Shown here: piece after piece, positions 27,605-35,847 of the stretch | Layout: each line of letters starts with the position of its first letter | Numbering within the stretch: the first letter of the stretch is position 1 | Assembly (NCBI GenBank): GCA_049323755.1 | Contig: JBMOPE010000045.1 | Span: 46,286-110,285, forward strand | Length of the DNA: 64,000 nucleotides | Origin: BRHc4a sp049323755 | GTDB taxonomy: Bacteria; Bacillota; Desulfotomaculia; Desulfotomaculales; Desulfocucumaceae | Direction: 5' to 3' | The notes under the pieces: model-generated | What the model was told of the DNA's origin: nothing | The model's database searches: none | What the model saw: only the letters and a program-made list of their open reading frames with translations | Made by a program: the position numbers and the translations under genes

Positions 27605-27901
27605 ATGGAAAAGAAGAACATGACCGGGCAAAAAGCCACTGACATGGCCGCAGCCCTGAAATATAAACAAGGTGATGATCGGGCGCCGGTAGTTGTAGCT
27701 ACCGGCAAGGGTGACCTGGCAGCAAAGATTATAGAAATAGCAGAACGGGAAAAGGTCCCTGTATACAGGGACAATGTGCTTGCACAGGCCCTGGTAAAAC
27801 TGGGTGCAGGTGCGGAAATTCCACCGGAGCTGTATAACGCCGTGGCACATATCCTTGTTCACATAGCCCGCCTGGACAGAAGTATCGGCGTGAAAGAATA
27901 A
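27605..27901 (+). CDS. FlhB C-terminal-like protein (EscU/YscU/FlhB cytoplasmic tail)
   Basis: This 98-residue protein matches the cytoplasmic tail of FlhB without its membrane part: AAALKYKQGDDRAPVVVATGKG, then AEREKVPVYRDNVLAQALVKL. The NPTH autocleavage site is absent, as in other FlhX-type proteins. Such stand-alone tails can substitute for the FlhB tail in export switching. It is coupled to the FliK-like gene. The ATG at 27605 follows GGAAGTG. Confidence 0.85.
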   Translation: MEKKNMTGQKATDMAAALKYKQGDDRAPVVVATGKGDLAAKIIEIAEREKVPVYRDNVLAQALVKLGAGAEIPPELYNAVAHILVHIARLDRSIGVKE

Positions 27902-27998
27902 GGCAATACACTGCCTTAGAAAAATAATGCGCGTTCCGTGTTATAATATGAAATAATCTGCAGTAAAAGATAATCAGAACAGGGAGGTTTATAAGGAG

Positions 27999-28628
27999 TT
28001 GGCAAAAAGAACCGGGGAAAAATACCAGGCAATAATTGAAGCCGCCGTCAGGGTAATAGCGGGGAGCGGGTACCATAACGCCCAGGTCACAAGAATCGCA
28101 AAGGAAGCCGGCGTGGCGGACGGCACCATATACCTGTATTTTGAAAACAAGGAAGATGTTCTTATTTCACTGTTCAGAAATAAAATGGGGCAGTTCACCG
28201 CTGCGGCCGAAAAAGAACTGAAGAGTATTGAGGACCCCTACCAAATGTTAGCCCGCCTTATATACCTGCACTTTTACAGGCTTCAGAGCGACCGGAACCT
28301 GGCCTCGGTCCTTCAGATTGAGCTAAGGCAGTCCGACCCCTCCATAAGAAAAAACATTTCAAAGATTATAAAGGAATACTATAACATAATAGAGCAGGTG
28401 GTTAAGTACGGCATTGAAAAGGGGAGCTTCAGCCCTGCTTTAAGCCCCAGCGTAGCCAGGAAAATAATATTCGGCAGCCTTGATGAGGTGGCCACCTCCT
28501 GGGTGCTGTCAAACCGTCATTACAACCTCATAGACCTTACCATACCGGTATATAACATTTTATCCAGGGGTCTTTCCACCAACGGCTCGGCCCCTCCCTT
28601 TCCCCAGGAAATAATGCCTGTCCACTGA
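27999..28628 (+). CDS. fadR: TetR-family fatty acid metabolism regulator
   Basis: The N-terminal HTH (AAVRVIAGSGYHNAQVTRI, AGVADGTIYLYFENKEDVL, LFRNKMGQF) closely resembles FadR (YsiA) of Bacillus subtilis, which represses fatty acid degradation genes and is released by long-chain acyl-CoA. Length (209 residues) fits. The start is TTG with a GGGAGG site. A near-consensus FadR operator lies before the acyl-CoA synthetase gene at 30,936, supporting the call. Confidence 0.85.
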   Translation: MAKRTGEKYQAIIEAAVRVIAGSGYHNAQVTRIAKEAGVADGTIYLYFENKEDVLISLFRNKMGQFTAAAEKELKSIEDPYQMLARLIYLHFYRLQSDRNLASVLQIELRQSDPSIRKNISKIIKEYYNIIEQVVKYGIEKGSFSPALSPSVARKIIFGSLDEVATSWVLSNRHYNLIDLTIPVYNILSRGLSTNGSAPPFPQEIMPVH

Positions 28629-28644
28629 TAATAGAGAAGGGAAG

Positions 28645-29337
28645 GTGCCAGCTCTGTCTTTTTCAGTAGAAGCTATAGCCTCTTATATTGACCACACTAT
28701 TTTAAAGGCCGACGCCACCTCGGAGGACATACTGCGTCTCTGCTCGGAGGCTGCTGAACACCGGTTTAAGGCCGTATGCGTCAATCCCTCCAGGGTTCCC
28801 CTGGCAGTGAAGACCCTGTCCGGAACAGGTGTACAGGTTTGCACGGTAGTGGGCTTCCCCCTGGGGGCCTCTACATCGGCAGCCAAGGCTTTCGAAGCAG
28901 CTGAAGCCGCGAGGAATGGAGCTGCGGAAATAGACATGGTAATAAACATAGGACTTTTAAAAGAAGGAAAAGAGGATGATGTTTACCGGGACATCAAGGC
29001 AGTGGTTGACGCGGTAAGCCCGGTTAGTTCTGAGGCCATTGTCAAGGTAATTATAGAGACCTGCTATCTGACCAGTGAGGAAAAAATAAAGGCCTCTCTT
29101 ATCTCCGAAAGAGCCGGGGCCAGCTTTGTAAAAACAAGCACCGGGATGGGTACCGCAGGAGCTGATGTCGAGGATATAAAACTCATCAGGGGCACAGTAT
29201 CTCCCAACATAGGTATCAAGGCATCCGGGGGAATAAAAACACTGGAGCAGGCCCTAAAAATGATAGAAGCGGGTGCCACCAGGCTGGGCACAAGCTCGGG
29301 TGTCCAGATTATAAAAGAGCTGCTTAACCATAATTAA
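28645..29337 (+). CDS. deoC: Deoxyribose-phosphate aldolase
   Basis: DeoC splits 2-deoxyribose 5-phosphate into glyceraldehyde 3-phosphate and acetaldehyde in deoxynucleoside salvage. The TIM-barrel protein (230 residues) opens with IDHTILKADAT, has CTVVGFPLGAST near residue 70 and the Schiff-base lysine in FVKTSTGM near residue 160. KASGGI follows near residue 192. The start is a GTG. It lies 16 bases after fadR and may be read with it, although a link to fatty acid control is not obvious. Confidence 0.94.
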   Translation: MPALSFSVEAIASYIDHTILKADATSEDILRLCSEAAEHRFKAVCVNPSRVPLAVKTLSGTGVQVCTVVGFPLGASTSAAKAFEAAEAARNGAAEIDMVINIGLLKEGKEDDVYRDIKAVVDAVSPVSSEAIVKVIIETCYLTSEEKIKASLISERAGASFVKTSTGMGTAGADVEDIKLIRGTVSPNIGIKASGGIKTLEQALKMIEAGATRLGTSSGVQIIKELLNHN

Positions 29338-29360
29338 TACAATAATAGGGAAATATTACG

Positions 29361-29383
29361 AAGGCGGCCAAATGGCCGCCTTT
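29361..29383. terminator. Bidirectional terminator-like hairpin
   Basis: AAGGCGGCCA pairs perfectly with TGGCCGCCTT around a two-base loop. It lies between the convergent deoC and acyl-CoA synthetase genes. T-runs are short on both sides. Confidence 0.7.
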
Positions 29384-29388
29384 AAATA

Positions 29389-30915
29389 TTATTCCTTCCC
29401 ATAAACTTCCCTGAGCTTTGTCTTCAGCACCTTGCCCGAGGCGTTCCTGGGGAGCATTTCAGTAAAGTGGATGATTCTCGGCACCTTGTAGTCGGCAAGC
29501 TTCATCATGCAAAAGGCCCTTATCTCCTCGGGACTAAGGCTGACGCCGGGCTTGGGGCAAATTACAGCCGCCACGGTCTCCCCCCAGACGGGGTTGGGAA
29601 CCCCTATCACTGCGGCCTCAAGAACTCCGGGACACTCGTACAGCGCCTGCTCAACCTCAGTGGAGTAAACATTTTCTCCTCCGGTAATAATCATATCCTT
29701 TTTCCTGTCCACCAGGGTAATGAAACCCTCATCGTCAATGGTGGCAAGGTCTCCGGTGTACAGCCAGCCGTCCTTTATGGTCTCGGCAGTGGCCTCGGGA
29801 TTCCGGTAATAGCACTTCATAATGGTCTCGCCCCTGAGTATGAACTCCCCAATCTCTCCGGGATTAATGTCAATGCCGTTGTTATCCACCACCCTGGCCT
29901 CGGTATTAATAATAGCCTTACCACTGGCCCCAAGCTTTCTCATATGGTCCTCGGCATCCAGCAATACCCCTCCCGGCCCGGCCTCTGTAAGTCCGCAAAG
30001 GTTGAAAAACTGGTCGGTCTTAAACCGCTGCATGCAGCCTTTAACCAGCTCGGGAGCCATGGGGGCAGCCCCGTACCCGTATGTTTTAACAGAAGAAAGG
30101 TCATATCCCTCCAGGTTGGGAACCTGCAGCATAAAATTATACATTGTGGGGACCCCGAAGAAAAATGAGATTCTTTCGTCATGCAGAGTCTGCAATACAT
30201 TCACCGGGTGGAAAATTTTATGCACCACGTGGGTGGCCCCCACATAAGTACCCGGCACCAGGAAAAGGTTTAGCTGGGCAGAGTGAAAAAGGGGAGCAAC
30301 GTGCAGAAGCCGTGACTTCATGTTGATGCCCATAAAAACACAGGAGTTAAAGGCAACGTGTATTATCCTGTGATGGTCAAAAAGAGCCCCCTTAGGCCTG
30401 CCGGTAGTCCCGGAAGTATAAAGTATCTCACAGTCATCCGACTCGTCCACCTTGACATCCGGGTCTGTTTCCGGCATACCCTCCACTACCTTATCCCACT
30501 CCAGTAGATCTCCGGCTTCAACCTTATTAACGGCCTGAATAAAATGCTTCACACAGGGAAGCTTTTCCCTTACTTCCCTTACCAGGGGAAGGTATTCAGG
30601 GTCAAATATCATTACCGAGCTCTCCGAGTGGTCAGCCACGTACTGGGCCTCAGGCGCAGCCAGCCTGTAGTTCATAGGCACCACTACAGCCCCTGCCTTC
30701 AGTGCGCCGAAAAAAGCAAAGCAGTAGCGGTCGGAGTTTTGCATCATCAGGGCAACCTTGTCACCCTTTTTTATTCCCATCTTAATAAGGGCATGAGCCA
30801 TTTTGTTCGCTTCAGCATTATACTCTTTGTAGCTGTAACGCTTTCCTTCGTATATCACGGCCTCCTTTTCGGGATGCCTTCTGGCGTTAAGGGCTAGTAC
30901 TCCACCTAGATCCAT
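29389..30915 (-). CDS. Acyl-CoA synthetase (AMP-forming), fatty-acid type
   Basis: This ANL-superfamily enzyme (508 residues) activates a carboxylic acid through an acyl-adenylate. It has the P-loop YTSGTTGRPKGALFDH near residue 165, YGYGAAPM near 290, and DGWLYTGDLATIDDEGF with the C-terminal lysine in PRNASGKVLKTKLR. The layout matches FadD/long-chain-like ligases, but chain length cannot be read from sequence. A FadR box downstream of its promoter supports a fatty acid substrate. Confidence 0.9.
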   Translation of the reverse strand: MDLGGVLALNARRHPEKEAVIYEGKRYSYKEYNAEANKMAHALIKMGIKKGDKVALMMQNSDRYCFAFFGALKAGAVVVPMNYRLAAPEAQYVADHSESSVMIFDPEYLPLVREVREKLPCVKHFIQAVNKVEAGDLLEWDKVVEGMPETDPDVKVDESDDCEILYTSGTTGRPKGALFDHHRIIHVAFNSCVFMGINMKSRLLHVAPLFHSAQLNLFLVPGTYVGATHVVHKIFHPVNVLQTLHDERISFFFGVPTMYNFMLQVPNLEGYDLSSVKTYGYGAAPMAPELVKGCMQRFKTDQFFNLCGLTEAGPGGVLLDAEDHMRKLGASGKAIINTEARVVDNNGIDINPGEIGEFILRGETIMKCYYRNPEATAETIKDGWLYTGDLATIDDEGFITLVDRKKDMIITGGENVYSTEVEQALYECPGVLEAAVIGVPNPVWGETVAAVICPKPGVSLSPEEIRAFCMMKLADYKVPRIIHFTEMLPRNASGKVLKTKLREVYGKE

Positions 30916-30935
30916 GTCTATACCCCCTTTTTTTG

Positions 30936-30953
30936 GGAATGATTAAACATTCA
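30936..30953. promoter_or_regulatory. FadR operator before the acyl-CoA synthetase
   Basis: GGAATGATTAAACATTCA matches the Bacillus FadR consensus TGAATGA-N-TA-N-TCATTCA at all but two defined positions. It lies 21 bases upstream of the start codon, just after the minus-strand promoter. A bound repressor would block early elongation. fadR itself is 2.3 kb away. Confidence 0.75.
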
Positions 30954-30973
30954 TTTAGAAATTCCTTTAATAA

Positions 30974-31002
30974 ATATTAGAATTTTTCGACTTTTATTAC
31001 AA
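30974..31002 (-). promoter_or_regulatory. Sigma-A promoter of the acyl-CoA synthetase
   Basis: On the minus strand TTGTAA (31002-30997) and TAATAT (30979-30974) are separated by 17 bases. The FadR box starts about 20 bases downstream of the -10. Confidence 0.6.
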
Positions 31003-31097
31003 TTTTGGGACAACCCTAAACCGGTATTATTGCCAAAATAGCCATCCTTTGATAAAATATAGAACTGTCTTAGGGCAGTTTGATCGGAGGCTGTATT

Positions 31098-31517
31098 ATG
31101 GAGATAGATTTATCAAATTCCAGCATGTGTTTCGGGTGCAGCCAGAAAAACCCCATAGGTCTGAAGCTAAGATTCACCATGGATGGTGAGATCTGCCGGA
31201 GCACCTTTACCGCCGGCACCGAGCACCAGGGCTGGACAGGCTATGTCCACGGGGGCATAATCTCCACCCTCCTGGACGAGGTTATGGCCAACTGGATATG
31301 GCTCAAGGAAATACCGGCAATGACAGCCGAAATGACAGTCCGGTTCAGTAAAGCCGTTCCCATAAATACACCCCTCGCCCTGGAGTCCCGCAGAACAGGC
31401 GGCAGGGGCAAATTGTTTATTATGGAGGGGCAGATAGTGCTCCCGGACGGTAGCATACCCTGTCACGCCACCGCCAAATTTTTAAGCCTGTCCGAAAAGG
31501 ACGGGATAATTAAATAA
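31098..31517 (+). CDS. PaaI-type hotdog thioesterase
   Basis: The protein (139 residues) is a single hotdog domain. CFGCSQKNPIGLKLRF near the N-terminus and GYVHGGIISTLLDEVMANW near residue 50 (HGG plus the acidic residue) match the 4HBT/PaaI family, which hydrolyses acyl-CoA thioesters. The ATG at 31098 has TCGGAGG 7 bases upstream. It is divergent from the acyl-CoA synthetase, and the shared promoter region with the FadR box suggests related roles. Confidence 0.85.
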   Translation: MEIDLSNSSMCFGCSQKNPIGLKLRFTMDGEICRSTFTAGTEHQGWTGYVHGGIISTLLDEVMANWIWLKEIPAMTAEMTVRFSKAVPINTPLALESRRTGGRGKLFIMEGQIVLPDGSIPCHATAKFLSLSEKDGIIK

Positions 31518-31609
31518 AAGCATTTCTTACGGGTCCGGAATTGGGAATTGGAATCAGCCCCAAACCCCTAATTCCTAATCCCTAATTCCCTCAAAAAAGG
31601 AGACTGATT

Positions 31610-32161
31610 ATGAACAGAGATGAAGCGCTGAGCCTTTTAAAGGAAAACCTTGAAAACAAGAACCTTTTCAAGCACTGCCTGGCCGTAGAGGCCGTAATGA
31701 GGGAGCTGGCCGAGCACTTTGGTGAAGACGCCGAAAAGTGGGGGCTGGCAGGACTTCTGCACGACATAGACTACGACCACACCAAGGACGACCCCCACAG
31801 GCACAGCCTGGAAGGGGCAAAGCTGCTGGAGGAAAAAGGGCTGCCGGAGGACATAGTGTACGCGGTAAAGGTGCACAACGAGGCCCACGGCCTTCCCCGC
31901 AACAGCCTTCTGGACAAGGCCCTGTACTGCACAGACCCCGTCACCGGCCTAATCGTGGCAGGGGCGCTTATTAAAAAGGAAAAAAGCCTCTCGGCTATAG
32001 ATGTGCCCTTTTTAATGAAGCGCTTTGGGGAAAAGGCTTTTGCCAGGGGGGCCAACAGGGAAACTATTAATGCCTGCTCCGAGATAGGCCTCTCCCTTGA
32101 AGATTTCCTGGGCATCGGCCTCAGGGGAATGCAAAAGATTTCGGACGAAATGGGATTATAA
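31610..32161 (+). CDS. HD-domain (HDIG) phosphohydrolase
   Basis: The protein (183 residues) has the HD metal motif LAGLLHDIDYDH near residue 48, an upstream histidine in FKHCLAVE and a later KVHNEAHGLP. It belongs to the HDIG-type stand-alone hydrolases, whose substrates are mostly unknown. AAAAAAGGAG precedes the ATG. Heptad repeats (CCTAATTCC units) fill the spacer to the thioesterase gene. Confidence 0.85.
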   Translation: MNRDEALSLLKENLENKNLFKHCLAVEAVMRELAEHFGEDAEKWGLAGLLHDIDYDHTKDDPHRHSLEGAKLLEEKGLPEDIVYAVKVHNEAHGLPRNSLLDKALYCTDPVTGLIVAGALIKKEKSLSAIDVPFLMKRFGEKAFARGANRETINACSEIGLSLEDFLGIGLRGMQKISDEMGL

Positions 32162-32166
32162 TCTAC

Positions 32167-32213
32167 TTGACATAGTAGCGGGGTAAGTTATAATAAACTT
32201 TACCCCATTTTTT
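32167..32213 (+). promoter_or_regulatory. Overlapping terminator and smpB promoter
   Basis: TTGACA (32167-32172) and TATAAT (32189-32194) are spaced by 16 bases. The same DNA forms a hairpin, GGGGTAAGTT/AACTTTACCCC (32180-32206), followed by TTTTTT. The -10 lies at the loop of this terminator, so the element may end the HD transcript and start smpB. Confidence 0.65.
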
Positions 32214-32226
32214 ACGGGAGGTTCCC

Positions 32227-32682
32227 ATGGCCGAGAAAGTTATTACCATGAACCGCAAGGCCAGGCACGAGTATCATATACTGGAGACCTTTGAGGCCGG
32301 CATAGAGCTTACCGGCACCGAGGTTAAATCCCTGCGGGCAGGCAAGGCCAACCTGCAGGACAGCTATGCCCGGGTTGAGAATTCTGAACTTATGCTGTAT
32401 AATATGCATATATCCCCTTACGATCAGGGGAACAGGTTCAACCACGATCCCAAGAGGCCCCGCCGGCTGCTGATGCACCGGCACGAAATAATGAGGCTTT
32501 TGGGAAAGGTCCGGGAAAAGGGGTTTTCCCTGATACCGCTAAAGATGTACTTCAAGCGGGGCTGGGCCAAGGTGGAACTGGGTCTTGGCAAAGGCAAAAA
32601 GCTGTACGACAAGCGCGAGGACATGGCCGAAAGGGATGCCAAAAGGGACCTGGAGAGGGCCAAAAAAGAAAGATATCAATAA
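32227..32682 (+). CDS. smpB: SsrA-binding protein
   Basis: SmpB binds tmRNA and brings it to stalled ribosomes. The protein (151 residues) shows NRKARHEYHILETFEAGIEL, LTGTEVKSLRAGKANL near residue 28 and the C-terminal basic tail with DKREDMAERDAKRDL. GGGAGG precedes the ATG. The tmRNA gene follows by 52 bases, a common pairing. Confidence 0.97.
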   Translation: MAEKVITMNRKARHEYHILETFEAGIELTGTEVKSLRAGKANLQDSYARVENSELMLYNMHISPYDQGNRFNHDPKRPRRLLMHRHEIMRLLGKVREKGFSLIPLKMYFKRGWAKVELGLGKGKKLYDKREDMAERDAKRDLERAKKERYQ

Positions 32683-32734
32683 AAACAAAAAATACAGGCT
32701 GTCATCCAACCTCTAACTTCTAACTTCCAATTAT

Positions 32735-33087
32735 GGGGGCGTAATGGTTTCGACGGGGGAACAGATGGCAGGAGTAGCGAGCCGGGGTTCCATCAGCCCG
32801 CAATACGGTGGAAAACTTATAATTGCCAACAACGAATACGCTTACGCTGCTTAATTAGCAGTTAACCTCCTACCTGAGCTGGGCCCGTGGCCCGGGCTAG
32901 GGGGTCACATTAACGGGCTAGCTTTCAGGCCAATTCTCGGAGGCCTGGCGGGACAATTATCGAGATAGCTCCAGAGGAGGCTGACTATGGCCGCCAAAGG
33001 CGCGAAATTTAAATCATAGTCTGCGCTCGGAGAGACTCCTGTGGTCATTCTTTCGGACGGTGGGTTCAACTCCCCCCGCCTCCACCA
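32735..33087 (+). ncRNA. ssrA: Transfer-messenger RNA
   Basis: The 5' end GGGGGCGTAATGGTTTCGAC and the 3' end CCCCGCCTCCACCA form the tRNA-like acceptor, with the T-loop GGGTTCAAC at 33062-33070. The tag frame (GCC AAC AAC GAA TAC GCT TAC GCT GCT TAA, about 32,825-32,854) encodes ANNEYAYAA. Length is 353 bases, typical for one-piece tmRNA. The island is inserted at its 3' end, so the 3' part may be island-derived while function is kept. Confidence 0.96.
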
Positions 33088-33099
33088 ATTATGTAAAGC

Positions 33100-33128
33100 A
33101 ATCCAGGTTTTTATAGCCTGGATTTTTT
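33100..33128 (+). terminator. ssrA terminator
   Basis: AATCCAGG pairs with CCTGGATT and is followed by a T-run, 13 bases after the tmRNA CCA end. Confidence 0.9.
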
Positions 33129-33143
33129 ATTTTGGAGGAAATG

Positions 33144-33206
33144 GGGTTCAACGTGGAAAGTGAGTGCTTTATTTATGCGGGATACAAGGCTTTTGTTGTT
33201 GAACCC
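33144..33206. repeat. Inverted GGGTTCAAC repeats beside the integration site
   Basis: GGGTTCAAC at 33144-33152 and its inverse GTTGAACCC at 33198-33206 repeat the tmRNA T-loop sequence (33062-33070). They lie between ssrA and the integrase gene and are candidate parts of the attachment or excision site. Confidence 0.45.
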
Positions 33207-33252
33207 ATGTTTTGGCGGTCAAACAGCATTGCGAGTATTTTCGTTGATGCTG

Positions 33253-34857
33253 TTAATTCAAAGCAAAATATGCTGTCTTTTCAAGGACTTTAATTGATCC
33301 ACCTGATGCCTCATCGGGAACATCTATCTTATATGTCAGCTTAAAATTCTTTGAGAACTGGTCATATACTATTGAGCATATATAACGCTTCAGAATATTG
33401 TGCTGTATATCTGGCGGCTCAATTTTTATACGTTGGACAAAGTCCTTTAATCTATCCCTGATAAGCTGGAGATGTTCATCCGTCAAGTTAGGTGACGTTT
33501 TCATTTTCTCAACCTCAGAACGATCCCTTTTAAGCTTTTCAATCTCCCCTTCCATCTCTTTAATATAATGGGCCGCAAATTTTGCGTCGGCTGAGATTTT
33601 TTCTTTCCTTGCGATTTCTATTCTCCTGTTAAGGTGCTTAATGTCATCATCTATCCTAGCCAGTTGAAAAGTAATATCCCTGTTTTGGTTATCTACGTGC
33701 CGCCTTACCTCATCCTCTAAGCTACCAGCGAATGACAGTAGGGAAAACTCTCTGATTAAGCAGGTAAGTACCGCAACCTCAATCTTTTCCTTGGAAACAC
33801 TGTTTCTTTTACAGGCTTTGGAGCCCTTCCTGTGATACGTCCCGCAATGATAATATCTGGTATGTCCACGATTCTTCCTACTATTAGCTCCAGTCACCAT
33901 ATTCACGCCGCAGAGCGGGCATTTCAGCATCCCCCTAAGTATATACAGGGATGGGCCTGTCGGCTGATATGCACCTCCAAGTGGGCTACGTTCATAACCT
34001 TTACCCGCCACAGCGTTGAATGTATCCCTGTCAATAATCGGCGGATGGGCATCGGCTACCACTATCCACTCACTCTGCGGCTTTTTCTTCTTACCATAGT
34101 TAACGTAATCATGCTTGTTCCAAGTCCTTCGGCCAATATAGACGTCATTATGGAGGATAGACCATACTGATGAAAAACCCCAGGTTATTCCCGTTGGAGA
34201 AGGCACACCCTCAGAGTTCAGCATATTGGCAATTGATTTATACCCCTTGTTTTGCCGTACATACAAATCAAAAATCCGCCTGACAGTGTTGACCTCTTCT
34301 TCTGGCCCCAACACCCAGACGGATTTTAAATTCCCTCTCCCATCCTGAACTTTTCCTATTCGGTACCCGTATGGAGGAGCACCACCATTATGATACCCCC
34401 GCTTTGCGTTTTCCGTCATTCCTTTTATAGTCTCATTCCTGAGGTTCATGTTATAAAACTCTGATATAACCTCCAGCATTCCCTCTAAAAGGAAACCGTG
34501 GGGAGTTTCTGAGTCCGTTTGTTCAGTCACGGAATAGACATGAACCCCGACTTTCTTTAGAAGAGCTTTGTAGACTACATGGTCTTCCCTACTACGGCTA
34601 AAACGGTCAAACTTATGGACGATAATTGCATCAAAATGACGGTTTTGTTTTTTCGCCAGAGCAATCATCTTCTGGAATGCTGGCCTGTCAGCTGTTTTGG
34701 CTGATTTTCCTTCATCCAGGTACTCTGCCACCAATTTGTAGTTTTTATCCTGGCAGTACTTTCGGATGGCCTTCAGTTGTGCGGGGATAGACAGCTCTTT
34801 TTCGGCTTGCTCCTTGGATGATACTCTGGCGTATGCTACTACTCTTATTTGTTCCAT
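33253..34857 (-). CDS. Large serine recombinase (integrase)
   Basis: The N-terminal resolvase domain starts VVAYARVSSKEQAE with the catalytic serine and continues with DKFDRFSRSREDH. Next come a recombinase domain (GYRIGKVQDGRGN, PSPTGITWGFSSVWSIL), a zinc ribbon (CPLCG...HCGTYHRKGSKAC) and a coiled coil near residues 410-470. The protein has 534 residues. The ATG at 34857 is chosen for its AGGAG site 8 bases upstream. It ends 166 bases from the tmRNA, the expected place for the integrase of an element inserted there. Serine integrases rarely use tmRNA genes; tyrosine enzymes usually do. Confidence 0.93.
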   Translation of the reverse strand: MEQIRVVAYARVSSKEQAEKELSIPAQLKAIRKYCQDKNYKLVAEYLDEGKSAKTADRPAFQKMIALAKKQNRHFDAIIVHKFDRFSRSREDHVVYKALLKKVGVHVYSVTEQTDSETPHGFLLEGMLEVISEFYNMNLRNETIKGMTENAKRGYHNGGAPPYGYRIGKVQDGRGNLKSVWVLGPEEEVNTVRRIFDLYVRQNKGYKSIANMLNSEGVPSPTGITWGFSSVWSILHNDVYIGRRTWNKHDYVNYGKKKKPQSEWIVVADAHPPIIDRDTFNAVAGKGYERSPLGGAYQPTGPSLYILRGMLKCPLCGVNMVTGANSRKNRGHTRYYHCGTYHRKGSKACKRNSVSKEKIEVAVLTCLIREFSLLSFAGSLEDEVRRHVDNQNRDITFQLARIDDDIKHLNRRIEIARKEKISADAKFAAHYIKEMEGEIEKLKRDRSEVEKMKTSPNLTDEHLQLIRDRLKDFVQRIKIEPPDIQHNILKRYICSIVYDQFSKNFKLTYKIDVPDEASGGSIKVLEKTAYFALN

Positions 34858-35033
34858 AGGCTGCTCCTTCCGATAAAAAATGAAAAACCCCGCGACTTTG
34901 CACATACGGGATTCATCGTTATTCTTCTTATACCGCCAATAAAGAGACATGGTAAGAGCTAATTATTAGTTATTACAACAGGATTTCTCCAAATTATGTT
35001 TAATATTAACCTTTATGAGAGAGGTGGTTATTG

Positions 35034-35213
35034 ATGGGAAAAAGGTCAAGTGGGTATGATCTACAGTCAGTTGATGACGCGGATAATCACGAACTGAAAA
35101 AGAAAAATGAAACACTTATTATTGCAGAACAATCAAAACCTACACTCCCCTATAAAGGAAAGAAAAAGTCCACAGCTAACCCCCTCTTTAAATATGGAAA
35201 GTTTAAACCATAA
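35034..35213 (+). CDS. Small lysine-rich protein, unknown
   Basis: A 59-residue frame with AGAGGTGG 6 bases before the ATG. It is rich in K, S and N (GKKKSTANPLFKYGKF) and has no recognisable domain. It is divergent from the integrase and could be a small regulator such as an excision factor. Evidence is limited to the ribosome site and length. Confidence 0.4.
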   Translation: MGKRSSGYDLQSVDDADNHELKKKNETLIIAEQSKPTLPYKGKKKSTANPLFKYGKFKP

Positions 35214-35320
35214 TTTAAAAGGACAAAAGTATGCCTATAAATATCCCTGTGGAATGGAAGCTATTTATTGCTGTAAAAGCCGTTTAAATATAATAACTTC
35301 AATATATCGGAGGAATTTCT

Positions 35321-35407
35321 TTGGCCAATAATAATCCCGAACAAGAATTTCTTAATGAGTTGAAATTGGTCTTTAAGGGCTTTAAGGAAATAAGAGCTAT
35401 CGAATAA
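35321..35407 (+). CDS. Very small open frame with strong ribosome site
   Basis: A 28-residue frame beginning MANNNPEQEFLNELKLVFKG starts at a TTG with CGGAGG 7 bases upstream. It may be a short peptide or the start of a decayed gene. Confidence 0.3.
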   Translation: MANNNPEQEFLNELKLVFKGFKEIRAIE

Positions 35408-35847
35408 TAGTAGTTGCAAAATAAAAAATCATACGGATTTTAAAGCTGATTTTGAATTCCCCAATAAAAAAACTTATTCGATGTGCGGCAAAGGTTGCCT
35501 CACAATCAGATGGCTCTGATTACTTAGACAAACACAATGCAGTACATAAAGGTTTTTTAGGGAAGTATAAAAAGGCCGAAATTTAATTGAAGCTAGAATC
35601 ACAGTCCCAATACCCCTTGTTACGAATTTACTTATACCTGGAAGGAATTTTAGTTTTTTAGAACGACATAAAAATATACAGGATGTTTGGGAACGCCTTC
35701 GATTGCCGATATCTATTGGTCTTCTATATACAACAGAAAGGATTTAAGCTAGATATTTATGAATGGAAAGATTATCGGACAAAAAAAACCTAAAACACTT
35801 ATGTAAAGGGAAGCAATGTTAAATTTTATAATGCAAGAGGTGTTATA
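35408..35847. other. AT-rich stretch without a clear gene
   Basis: No long frame is present. Short frames such as one reading KKLIRCAAKVASQSDGSDYL (about 35,465-35,525) end quickly, which suggests a decayed gene. Confidence 0.4.
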
